The notes beneath the pieces were generated by a model that searched no databases, was not told the DNA's origin, and worked only from the letters and a program-made list of their open reading frames with translations. A stretch of DNA of 64,000 bases. Origin: an uncultured Eudoraea sp. (GTDB lineage: Bacteria > Bacteroidota > Bacteroidia > Flavobacteriales > Flavobacteriaceae). Shown here piece after piece: positions 48,690-56,421 of the stretch; positions within the stretch are counted from its first letter, which is position 1, and every line of letters starts with the position of its first letter. The stretch is from NCBI RefSeq assembly GCF_947490415.1, contig NZ_CANLGX010000001.1, positions 992,001 to 1,056,000 on the forward strand, in the 5' to 3' direction. The translations under genes were made by a program, and so were the position numbers.

Positions 48690-49415
48690 TTAGTCTTTTA
48701 ACCCAGACGTTTTGGTAAGTGTATCCGTACCTAAATATTTGTCATCTTTATTGTAGTACCATGCCCTTATTTTTGGCATTTTAATCCCGTTAATTTCCTC
48801 CAGACCATTAAGAATTATGTATTCACCATCATTTTTTTCTTCATCGTGGTAAAACTGATAAACCTCTAGGGCATAAGTTGCGGGATCAAAATAAAAGTAC
48901 CAGGTATCGTTTCCTACAGCTTCATCATAGGTAACCTTAAGCACATCATAAATTTTGCCCTTAAATGTTTTCTGATATACTTTTCTATCTAACAAGGTTC
49001 CCGGATTTTTTAACTTCATTGGCAGCCCGTATAAATAGGTGTAATAGTTTCTCATGGTTTGGGTCCGGTCGCATGTTAATCGATGTTTCGCAATTTCATC
49101 CTCAGAAACTGTTTCAGAACCATTGAGCAGAAGTTTACAATTCCCCTTATTTATAATTTGCTCTGTAATTATGTTGTCTTTATTAGTAACTAACTTAAAA
49201 TATTGCTGAGGAAGATCAATGGTTATCTCACTTAACCTATCACTACTATTAGGAGTCTCCATGGTAATGAATAGTTGCCCTTTAAAATCCACCCAATTTC
49301 CTTGCGGATCGTGATAGGCTATCGCTTTGTTGAGCAATTGATTAGGTGAAAGGTCCTGCCCAAAAAGGATGGTAGTACTCCAAACGCAAAATAACAGTAA
49401 GAAAGCTTTTGTCAT
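48690..49415 (-). CDS. Secreted LolA-like protein (DUF6503-like)
   Basis: 241 residues with signal peptide MTKAFLLLFCVWSTTILFGQ. The mature part (SPNQLLNKAIAYHDPQGNW, GTLLDRKVYQKTFKGK, YDVLKVTYDEAVGNDTWYFY, YFDPATYALEVYQF) resembles flavobacterial proteins with a LolA/outer-membrane-lipoprotein-sorting fold, DUF6503 as far as I recall. Probably a periplasmic lipid or hydrophobic-ligand binder. It is divergent from the Na/Pi cotransporter gene with 101 bases between. Confidence 0.7.
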   Translation of the reverse strand: MTKAFLLLFCVWSTTILFGQDLSPNQLLNKAIAYHDPQGNWVDFKGQLFITMETPNSSDRLSEITIDLPQQYFKLVTNKDNIITEQIINKGNCKLLLNGSETVSEDEIAKHRLTCDRTQTMRNYYTYLYGLPMKLKNPGTLLDRKVYQKTFKGKIYDVLKVTYDEAVGNDTWYFYFDPATYALEVYQFYHDEEKNDGEYIILNGLEEINGIKMPKIRAWYYNKDDKYLGTDTLTKTSGLKD

Positions 49416-49516
49416 GATTTGATTATTTTCTTATTACAAGGAATTACAATATCTTAAATTTACTTAGAATTAGCTATTTGTTTACTTAAATTTAAAAAAT
49501 AGACTAAAGTAGATAC

Positions 49517-51304
49517 ATGGAATACGGCTTTACAGATATTTTACAATTGATCGGCTCCCTGGGGTTATTTCTCTTTGGGATGAAAGTAATGAGCGATGCC
49601 TTGTTAAGGCTGGCAGGGAATAAAATGCGGTCTATTCTTGCAACCATGACTTCTAACCGGTTTTTAGGTATAGCAACCGGCTTTCTTATTACATCTGTAA
49701 TACAATCTTCCTCTGCAACAACACTTATGGTGGTAAGCTTTTCAAATGCATCTTTACTAACCTTGCCTGAAGCCATAAGTGTAATCATGGGTGCTAATAT
49801 AGGTACTACCATTACCGCATGGCTGATTACGCTTTTGGGATTTAAGGTGAGTATGAGCTCTATAGCCCTCCCTTTGGTTGGCTTTGGCTTTATATTTACG
49901 TTTTCAGAGAAAGAGAATACAAAAAATTGGGGAGGATTTATCATAGGATTTGCAATTCTGTTTATAGGATTACAATTTTTAAAAGATGCTATGCCCAATA
50001 TTGATGATAATCCGCAAATTCTTGAATTTCTCAAGCAGTACACTAATGCCGGGTTTTGGTCTGTGCTTCTTTTTTTATTAATTGGCACAATTCTCACCCT
50101 GATCATTCAGTCTTCCAGTGCTACTATGGCACTGACCTTAATAATGACAGCACAGGGCTGGATTCCATTTGAGTTAGCTGCCGCTATGGTATTGGGAGAG
50201 AATATTGGCACCACTATTACGGCCAATATTGCGGCCATTGTGGCCAATTTCCAGGCAAAAAGGACAGCAAGAGCCCATCTTATTTTTAATATTTTGGGTG
50301 TAATCTGGATGCTGGCTTTGTTTTATCCATTTTTAAGGATGATAAGTTGGACAGTGCAGGAATTGGGGTCTCCATCTCCTTTTGTAAGTGCCGCAGCTAT
50401 ACCAGTCGCTATTTCATTATTCCACACGGTTTTTAATATCCTGAATACATTCATTTTGGTTTGGTTTATTAAGCCCATCTCCCGATTAGTTGAAAAAATA
50501 GTACCTGAAGTTGTAGCCCCGGATATGGCAATAGAAGTACCCAAATATTTAGACAAGGAAATGTTAAAGTATCCGGAAACCGCAATTGCTTCCATAATAA
50601 AAGAAACCAAATATTTATATAAAAATGCCATTTTTGAAATTGTGGCTCATGCATTAAATATTCACCGGGAAGATATCATATCAGATATTAAACCGAAAAC
50701 TGTAGTCAAAAAATCGACAAAGGATTTTAAAACGGATGTTCGGGCATTGTATTTAAGAAAAGTAAAAACTATTTATGGGGAAATCATAAAGTTTGCAGTA
50801 CAAGCGCAAAGTAACCTTAAGTTAAATGATGACCAAAACAATCAAATAATGGAACTAAAAGTGGCTAATAGGAAAATGGTTGAAATAATTCGCAATGTCC
50901 TTGATTTGGGAAATAATGTTTCGAAATATTTAGCTTCTGATAATAAATATATTAAAAATGCCTATGATAAGTTTAGACAAAAAATAGTTAAGGTATTACG
51001 GGTTATTTATTTGTTCCGTACTGAAAAGGAAAAAGAACAACATCATCAAAAACTCATGTTACTAAGGCAACAAGCTAAGGAGAGTATACATAAGAGCAAT
51101 CTGGAAATTGACCGTTTAATTAGAAAAGACTTAATAACAACCGATATGGCTTCTTCTCTTGTGAATGACACTGACAACCTTAACAGTCTAATAAAAGAAC
51201 TTATCGACGTTGCCGACATACTTTATGGCCGTTCTAGCACAACTTTTGATGAAACAAAGGCTATGGATAAAAACGAGAAGGACATCTTAGTGCCAGCAAA
51301 GTAA
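49517..51304 (+). CDS. Na/Pi cotransporter with C-terminal PhoU-like domain (NptA family)
   Basis: 595 residues. The two inverted halves of the Na_Pi_cotrans family each carry the QSSSAT motif (SVIQSSSATTLMVVSF at about 57-72 and LIIQSSSATMALTL at about 195-208), each followed by GANIGTT/GENIGTT. Eight or more membrane helices end near 315; the rest (about 340-590) is a helical PhoU-like domain. It imports phosphate with sodium at the inner membrane. I see no convincing tandem 8-base repeat before it, unlike the neighbouring phosphate genes. Confidence 0.9.
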   Translation: MEYGFTDILQLIGSLGLFLFGMKVMSDALLRLAGNKMRSILATMTSNRFLGIATGFLITSVIQSSSATTLMVVSFSNASLLTLPEAISVIMGANIGTTITAWLITLLGFKVSMSSIALPLVGFGFIFTFSEKENTKNWGGFIIGFAILFIGLQFLKDAMPNIDDNPQILEFLKQYTNAGFWSVLLFLLIGTILTLIIQSSSATMALTLIMTAQGWIPFELAAAMVLGENIGTTITANIAAIVANFQAKRTARAHLIFNILGVIWMLALFYPFLRMISWTVQELGSPSPFVSAAAIPVAISLFHTVFNILNTFILVWFIKPISRLVEKIVPEVVAPDMAIEVPKYLDKEMLKYPETAIASIIKETKYLYKNAIFEIVAHALNIHREDIISDIKPKTVVKKSTKDFKTDVRALYLRKVKTIYGEIIKFAVQAQSNLKLNDDQNNQIMELKVANRKMVEIIRNVLDLGNNVSKYLASDNKYIKNAYDKFRQKIVKVLRVIYLFRTEKEKEQHHQKLMLLRQQAKESIHKSNLEIDRLIRKDLITTDMASSLVNDTDNLNSLIKELIDVADILYGRSSTTFDETKAMDKNEKDILVPAK

Positions 51305-51369
51305 AATCTACCTTAAACCAGACCTCAAGGGACTAAAATTAGGTGTGTACTTTGCTATTAAAAGTGATG

Positions 51370-53661
51370 CTAATCTGTTGTTCTTGCAAGATCAACACTG
51401 CGATCGTGCATATCATAATATAGTTCCAGTAAATTAATAGTCGCCGTCATCAAATCCTTCGTTTCTAACAGAAGTGAAAAATATAAGGTCGTGTTTTTTG
51501 GACTAGATTCTTCCGAACGGGTTCTTTGTACTTGTTTTTCAACTTTAAGAGAAACCATTTTAAATAATTCTTCCTTTTGTTGTAAAATCCTTCCAATTTC
51601 TTCAAAAGAACGATTATCAAACGCCTGTTTGGAACGGCCAAGAAGGGATTCCATTTCTTGATTTATTTCGGTAAGTTCTTTAACCTGATTATACTTTAAT
51701 TTTTTGTGATTATTGTTGACATGCTTATGGGTAATTTTTGTAATGTATTCAAGAGATTGTGCAATATCCGTTAAATAGCCCAAAATATTTATATAAAAAT
51801 TACTTGCCTCTATACTACTATCATCAAGATTTTTAATAAAGTAAAATAAATTGTCTCTTAAATCATCTATTTCATCCGATAATTTTACAACATTTTTCTT
51901 ATTCTTTTTAAGTGTATCCAGGTCTTGCTTCGCCAAACCGTCTATACTATTTCTATACAGTTTACTACTCCTTTTAAGTACTTTAGAAATATTATGAGCA
52001 CTTTCTTCTATTACACCCTGTATGGAAGTACTTTCTGATCTAATTAACATATCCTCGGCACGTATAGCCTTGGCTTTCCGGTTATAGGAAATGTAATTTC
52101 TTGCCAACAATAAAATAGCAACAAATAGCAATACCGCAATTGCAGCTCCTTTCCCGAAACTAATAATAGCTAAAATAATACCTGCAGCAAGGAATGCAAC
52201 AATTGCAGTTGCAAACCAACCACCAATCACATTCAATACACCGGCCACCCTATAAACGGCACTTTCGCTGCCCCAGGCACGATCAGCCAGTGAAGTTCCC
52301 ATAGCAACCATAAACGTAACATAGGTTGTAGATAAAGGTAATTTATAAGAGGTTGCAATTGAAATCAGTATACCAGCTACCATAAGATTTACAGCAGCTC
52401 TAACCATATCAAAAGCTGCATATTCATGTATTTTTCCTTTGGCCAGGGCAAGTGTAGGTTTTTTAAATTGCCTGTTAATTCTTTCAAGTAGGGAATTTGG
52501 CAATACCGTTTCAGTATATCTGGATGCTAAAATTGAAAGCCTTACTAAACCTCTAGACAAGTTATTTGGTTTAAAACGTTCTTTAGCATCTCCCTCTCTT
52601 GCCAAATTAATCTCAGTATCTGCTACATATCGCGCTTTTTTTGAAAACCATAATGTGGCTACCATAACCATACCTGAAATGAACAGTAATATTGTTGGTG
52701 TAGGCACTTTTGTGGCCAATACATCCATACTAAATTCTGTGGCGGCCACACCAGAAACTGTCCACGCCTCATAAGACTGATATGCTGCAATAGGGACACC
52801 AATAAAGTTTACAAGATCATTTCCTGCAAAGGCCAGAGCCAAGGCAAACGTACCTACCCCAATAATCAATTTATATATATTAGTTTTAGTAAGTTTTACC
52901 AATATATATGACAATAAAGACCAGAATACAAAACTGACCAGAACAATGGGTAATACCTGATTTTCCAAAAAGGTGCTAATGTTTACCCCTCCAATTAAAT
53001 CGTAACTTTCACCGGCATAAGGAGTTCCTTTAATGCCCTTCATAAATATAAAATAGGTGATTGCAGATAATGCCACACCACCAAAAAGAGCACCTACCCA
53101 CTTCGATTTTTTTTCAAAATCATATGACAATAAAATACGGGATATCCATTGTACAATAGCTCCTATTGAAAATGCTACCACTACAGACAGTAAAATTCCC
53201 ATGATTATCTGAAACGCCTTTGAAGTGTTTATATAATTCACTACTTCTGAGAAACTCCCACCATCGGCACCAATTTTAATTAAAGACATGGCTACTGCAG
53301 CACCCAATAATTCAAACACAATAGATACCGTTGTAGATGTGGGCATCCCAAGAGTATTAAAGAAATCCAATAACAGGATATCCGTAATCATTACGGCCAT
53401 GAAAATGAACATAATCTCATCAAAGTAAAATTCTCCCGGGTTGAAGATCCCTTTTCTGGCAACTTCCATCATCCCACTGGAAAAAATTGCCCCACAGGCA
53501 ATACCCAAACTGGCCACTATCATAATTGTTCTAAAAGATATTGCTTTAGAACCAACAGCAGAATTTAAAAAATTTACTGCGTCATTACTTACGCCTACTA
53601 CCAAATCTGCAATGGCAAGAGTAGCCAGTGCTATTAGCATTATAAAATAAATATTATCCAT
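51370..53661 (-). CDS. PiT-family phosphate transporter with C-terminal PhoU-like domain
   Basis: 763 residues, longer than a plain PiT protein. The PiT signature repeats are GVSNDAVNFLNSAVG near residue 23 and AFAGNDLVNFIGVPIAAYQ near 285. About ten membrane helices extend to about residue 525; the remainder (about 540-755) is a charged helical region like PhoU/DUF47. It is convergent with the Na/Pi cotransporter gene and lies 73 bases downstream of the porin gene on the same strand, probably one transcript from the porin's promoter. Confidence 0.9.
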   Translation of the reverse strand: MDNIYFIMLIALATLAIADLVVGVSNDAVNFLNSAVGSKAISFRTIMIVASLGIACGAIFSSGMMEVARKGIFNPGEFYFDEIMFIFMAVMITDILLLDFFNTLGMPTSTTVSIVFELLGAAVAMSLIKIGADGGSFSEVVNYINTSKAFQIIMGILLSVVVAFSIGAIVQWISRILLSYDFEKKSKWVGALFGGVALSAITYFIFMKGIKGTPYAGESYDLIGGVNISTFLENQVLPIVLVSFVFWSLLSYILVKLTKTNIYKLIIGVGTFALALAFAGNDLVNFIGVPIAAYQSYEAWTVSGVAATEFSMDVLATKVPTPTILLFISGMVMVATLWFSKKARYVADTEINLAREGDAKERFKPNNLSRGLVRLSILASRYTETVLPNSLLERINRQFKKPTLALAKGKIHEYAAFDMVRAAVNLMVAGILISIATSYKLPLSTTYVTFMVAMGTSLADRAWGSESAVYRVAGVLNVIGGWFATAIVAFLAAGIILAIISFGKGAAIAVLLFVAILLLARNYISYNRKAKAIRAEDMLIRSESTSIQGVIEESAHNISKVLKRSSKLYRNSIDGLAKQDLDTLKKNKKNVVKLSDEIDDLRDNLFYFIKNLDDSSIEASNFYINILGYLTDIAQSLEYITKITHKHVNNNHKKLKYNQVKELTEINQEMESLLGRSKQAFDNRSFEEIGRILQQKEELFKMVSLKVEKQVQRTRSEESSPKNTTLYFSLLLETKDLMTATINLLELYYDMHDRSVDLARTTD

Positions 53662-53734
53662 TATACAAAGAGGATTAATTTGTAAATATCTAAAGTATGC
53701 ATTTTTAATATATTACCTAAAGGTTATTTTTATG

Positions 53735-54943
53735 TCAAAAATGGAGATCCATTTGTAATCTGTATAGTAAAACGTCTGTTTCTCCCAGAATATCTAAAAA
53801 ACTGACATCCGTTTGTACTTTCAATTTATGACCTACTATAAATTTAGAAACACCAAATGTATATTGATCTGATTTGTTGTTACCTGTAATTTCCAGATCG
53901 GGGGTTACATTAGAATATCTTACAGCCAAAGCCCAATTACTTTTAAATACATACCCGGTTGCAAGGTTTAAACCAGTACCAACCCTAACAATATCTCCAG
54001 TCTCGGTGCCATCAGAATTTTTAGCTACAGGGTCATCGGCAGTCCTGTTTGCATATTCGCCCATAAACGAGAAACCTCTGTATTTGAACATGGCATCCAC
54101 AAAAAGTGTTTCTATTGTAGTTTCATAAAGACCTACATCATTGAACATATAATCACCCAGGTTACTTCGGGTTCTTACCGCATTAGAATTAATATCATAA
54201 GTAGCTGACAACATTAATTTAGGCTTTTCTTCCCTTTCAAGATCACTGCCAAAGTAATCACCTTTATTTTTGAATTTCCCAAAAGGCAAAAGTTCCAGAC
54301 GTCCGGTATATTGATGGCCCCCTAAATTTCCAAGAACCACATTCCTCCCTTCTCCCTGCGAAAATGCAATTTTCTCTCTTACCAAGAATTTATCTGTAAG
54401 ATTAAAATGATGTCTTAATTGTAACCCGATATCGCGATCTATATTATAGGCAGCGTTTAATATGGAACGATCCACTAATTGCATATTTCCAGAAGAAATA
54501 ACCCGCTCAATATTGCCAGGTAATTTTGTCTGCCCTGCCCATAAAACAAAATTTCCATAGAAATTCCACATGATTACAGCATCCATTATCATTCTCGGGG
54601 AATTTCGTGTAAACTCGGATTGCCCTGCCTGATCTCTGTTAGACAACCCTAATTCAATTTTATATTTCAGTCTGGGAGAAAGTACAAATCCATCGAATTT
54701 AAGACGAGCCCGACGAACAAGCATATTAGAAGCGGGATCTACTAAACCACCATCTGGTTCTTTTTCCCATGCAGCCGTGCCTAATAATTGCATACGCGCA
54801 GCAATCTTCATGCTCCAGGTGCTATCCTTTCCCATCAAATTAAATATTCCTTTGCCAAAGACTCCTGGTGAATTGGTTTCCTGTGAAATTACAGAAGAAA
54901 AAAAAGTTAAAATAAATGCCAGTGTTAGAAGCTTAGCCTTCAT
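53735..54943 (-). CDS. Phosphate-selective porin (OprO/OprP family)
   Basis: 402 residues with signal peptide (about 1-20, ending SSVISQ) and a beta-barrel of the OprO/OprP type: MQLLGTAAWE, RRARLKFDGFVLSPRLKYKI, SNRDQAGQSEF and the C-terminal strand ending in Phe (LLYRLQMDLHF). It would admit phosphate or polyphosphate through the outer membrane and works with the PiT transporter encoded just downstream. A PhoB-box-like array precedes it. Confidence 0.88.
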   Translation of the reverse strand: MKAKLLTLAFILTFFSSVISQETNSPGVFGKGIFNLMGKDSTWSMKIAARMQLLGTAAWEKEPDGGLVDPASNMLVRRARLKFDGFVLSPRLKYKIELGLSNRDQAGQSEFTRNSPRMIMDAVIMWNFYGNFVLWAGQTKLPGNIERVISSGNMQLVDRSILNAAYNIDRDIGLQLRHHFNLTDKFLVREKIAFSQGEGRNVVLGNLGGHQYTGRLELLPFGKFKNKGDYFGSDLEREEKPKLMLSATYDINSNAVRTRSNLGDYMFNDVGLYETTIETLFVDAMFKYRGFSFMGEYANRTADDPVAKNSDGTETGDIVRVGTGLNLATGYVFKSNWALAVRYSNVTPDLEITGNNKSDQYTFGVSKFIVGHKLKVQTDVSFLDILGETDVLLYRLQMDLHF

Positions 54944-54966
54944 GAGTTATTAGTTTTTGTCTGAGA

Positions 54967-55011
54967 CAAAGAACCAACATAGTTGTTAATACAACGTTAA
55001 CGCAACATTAA
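54967..55011 (-). promoter_or_regulatory. PhoB-box-like array and -7 element of the porin-PiT operon
   Basis: Read on the minus strand: TTAATGTT (55011-55004), TTAACGTT (55000-54993) and TTAACAAC (54989-54982), each 8 bases with 3-base spacers, an exact 11-base period. Seven bases later comes GTTCTTTG (54974-54967), a TAnnTTTG-like -7 element; the ATG is 23 bases further. Direct repeats on one DNA face are how PhoB/OmpR-type regulators bind. Confidence 0.65.
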
Positions 55012-55020
55012 TTTATAGAA

Positions 55021-55048
55021 CAAAAAAACTGCCTTGGCCAAAGGCAGT
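55021..55048 (-). terminator. Orphan minus-strand intrinsic terminator
   Basis: ACTGCCTT (55028-55035) pairs with AAGGCAGT (55041-55048), loop GGCCA; the A-run at 55022-55028 is a U-tract on the minus strand. No minus-strand gene lies directly upstream of it, so it either insulates the porin promoter from antisense transcription or ends an unannotated small RNA. Confidence 0.65.
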
Positions 55049-55236
55049 CATTAGAATTCATAAATGATAGTCGACAAAAACTAATATTCAATATGAAATT
55101 GCTAATAGTTGTGTTTAAACACAGCAACAAATCTCAAGAAAAGTTATGATGTATATGTAATGTAAAGATTAAATAATCATTAAAGTCAATTGAAAATGAA
55201 AGTATGTAAAATACTATAAATCATTACTTATCGTTT

Positions 55237-55294
55237 TTAATGTAAAATTAACGTTATGTAAAAGTTCATTTAAGGTTAAAAATATTTAACTTTA
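55237..55294 (+). promoter_or_regulatory. PhoB-box-like array and -7 element of the MORN-repeat gene
   Basis: Four 8-base half-sites at an exact 11-base period: TTAATGTA (55237), TTAACGTT (55248), TAAAAGTT (55259) and TTAAGGTT (55270). A TAACTTTA element (7 of 8 positions of TAnnTTTG) follows at 55287-55294, nine bases after the last half-site. The array points in the direction of the gene. Confidence 0.6.
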
Positions 55295-55325
55295 TACAAT
55301 TAATGAATTACAAAATAAACTGAAT

Positions 55326-55685
55326 ATGAAGAAAGCAGTCATATTAATAGTGTTGACTTTTGTCACAGTATTAGCCTATGGACAGGAAAACAAAGTACAG
55401 AAACTAAATAAAGAGACCAACTTAATAGAAGTTACGGACTATCATGATAATGGTATGATTAGCCAGGAAGGGACTTTTAATTTAAAAGGGCAATTACATG
55501 GTGAGTGGATTAGTTATGATGCTTTAGGAAATAAAATATCTCAGGGCAGTTATGAAAATGGATATAAGTCTGGCAAATGGTTTTTTTGGTCTAATAATAC
55601 AATGAAGGAGGTTGAATACAGTAAAAATGAAATTGCCAGTATTAACGGAGTAAAAAATTCCTCAAGGGTAGCCGACAATCATTAA
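55326..55685 (+). CDS. Secreted MORN-repeat (YwqK-like) protein
   Basis: 119 residues with signal peptide MKKAVILIVLTFVTVLAYGQ. The mature part has two or three MORN-variant repeats (YHDNGMISQEGTFNLKGQLHG, shortened here: GMISQEGTF, GNKISQGSYENGYKSGKW, MKEVEYSKNEI), the YwqK-like type. Such proteins are usually called antitoxin-like without evidence. No toxin gene is adjacent. The promoter array suggests it is a phosphate-starvation gene. A strong bidirectional terminator follows. Confidence 0.75.
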   Translation: MKKAVILIVLTFVTVLAYGQENKVQKLNKETNLIEVTDYHDNGMISQEGTFNLKGQLHGEWISYDALGNKISQGSYENGYKSGKWFFWSNNTMKEVEYSKNEIASINGVKNSSRVADNH

Positions 55686-55707
55686 TATTTTATGGTATTA
55701 ATCATAG

Positions 55708-55741
55708 ATAAAACATCCCGCCGATCGGCGGGATGTTTTAT
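55708..55741. terminator. Long perfect-palindrome bidirectional terminator
   Basis: Bases 55708-55741 form a perfect 34-base palindrome with a GC-rich centre (ATCCCGCCGA/TCGGCGGGAT) and A/T flanks. It separates the convergent MORN-repeat gene and the free-standing regulatory-like module. Confidence 0.85.
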
Positions 55742-55766
55742 TTTACAATACATTTCAATTTTTTTA

Positions 55767-56162
55767 TCAAGGACTTTTTTCAGAATTGGCAGCAATGTAT
55801 ACAGGCTCTTCTGATACGCTCTGCATACGGGCAATATCCTGAAGGCTTATTTTTTTGGCTTCGAGTTCATTATTGACCTGCGTAATCTTATTTTCCTCGA
55901 TTGATATTGGTATTTCTAAAGTCTCATATCCCAAATAACTGACTAATAAGGTGTAATTCCCGGGATCAATACCGGCTATTTCAAAATTTCCATGAAAATT
56001 AGTCTGGACACTTATAGGTGTATTTTTGATTTGTACATGGGCAAATAGCATGGGTTCGTTATTCATCTCTTTGTCGAGGATTGTACCCATAACAGAGCCC
56101 TGTTCCTGTGAAAACAAGAGTGCTGTAAACAATAAGGAAAAGACCAAAACTAAATATTTCAT
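55767..56162 (-). CDS. Free-standing secreted carboxypeptidase-regulatory-like module
   Basis: 131 residues from the ATG at 56160-56162; an earlier in-frame ATG at 56198 lies inside the promoter array and is rejected. Signal peptide MKYLVLVFSLLFTALLFSQ, then one CarboxypepD_reg-like domain (VMGTILDKEMNNEPMLFA, YTLLVSYLGYETLEIP) and a short tail. The domain is strikingly similar to the N-terminal extension of the TonB receptor at 57.6-60.5 kb (shared NNEP, IKNT, GNYTL/GEYTL, LGYETLEIP). It has no barrel, so it is not a truncated receptor in frame: its stop is natural and followed by a terminator. Likely periplasmic partner or decoy for the receptor. Confidence 0.72.
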   Translation of the reverse strand: MKYLVLVFSLLFTALLFSQEQGSVMGTILDKEMNNEPMLFAHVQIKNTPISVQTNFHGNFEIAGIDPGNYTLLVSYLGYETLEIPISIEENKITQVNNELEAKKISLQDIARMQSVSEEPVYIAANSEKSP

Positions 56163-56181
56163 TGACTTAATTTTTCTACTG

Positions 56182-56248
56182 CAAAAGAAAGACGTCAATG
56201 TAAAGCTAAGGTTACTTCTATATTAAAGTTTGGTAACAAAAAGGTTAT
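56182..56248 (-). promoter_or_regulatory. PhoB-box-like array and -7 element of the free-standing module gene
   Basis: Minus-strand half-sites at an exact 11-base period: ATAACCTT (56248), GTTACCAA (56237), TTAATATA (56226), GTAACCTT (56215) and TTTACATT (56204-56197). Seven bases later is TTCTTTTG (56189-56182). The ATG follows 19 bases further. Confidence 0.65.
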
Positions 56249-56369
56249 CAAAATTTAGGATAGCAGAAAAAATATTGAGAGAAACAGATCAATAGTAAGT
56301 TATATTCGTGGATCATCAAGACCACAAATTATTGCATTTTTTAAAAATGATCCCCAGTACTTTAAATAT

Positions 56370-56396
56370 AAAAAGCTCGGCATTGCCGAGCTTTTT
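56370..56396 (-). terminator. Terminator of the TonB receptor-lipoprotein operon
   Basis: AAAAAGCTCGGC (56370-56381) pairs with GCCGAGCTTTTT (56385-56396), loop ATT. A/T flanks allow use in both directions; it lies 26 bases after the lipoprotein stop on the minus strand. Confidence 0.8.
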
Positions 56397-56421
56397 AATC
56401 GAGTATATACTATTTTATAAA

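Larger units (their letters stand above)
54944..55325. other. Divergent region between the porin and MORN-repeat genes, 382 bases
   Basis: It holds, left to right, the porin promoter with its half-site array (54967-55011), a minus-strand terminator hairpin (55021-55048), a perfect palindrome TGTGTTTAAACACA (55110-55123), an AT-rich stretch and the plus-strand half-site array of the MORN gene (55237-55294). No gene is evident. Confidence 0.6.

Noticed and set aside
49416-49516. Possible PhoB-box-like array before the Na/Pi cotransporter
   Set aside because: TTAAATTT and neighbouring A/T strings do not keep a consistent 11-base period leading to a -7 element; not distinguishable from AT-rich background.
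56163-56198. Start of the free-standing module at 56198
   Set aside because: That codon lies inside the promoter array and would place 12 residues before a normal signal peptide.
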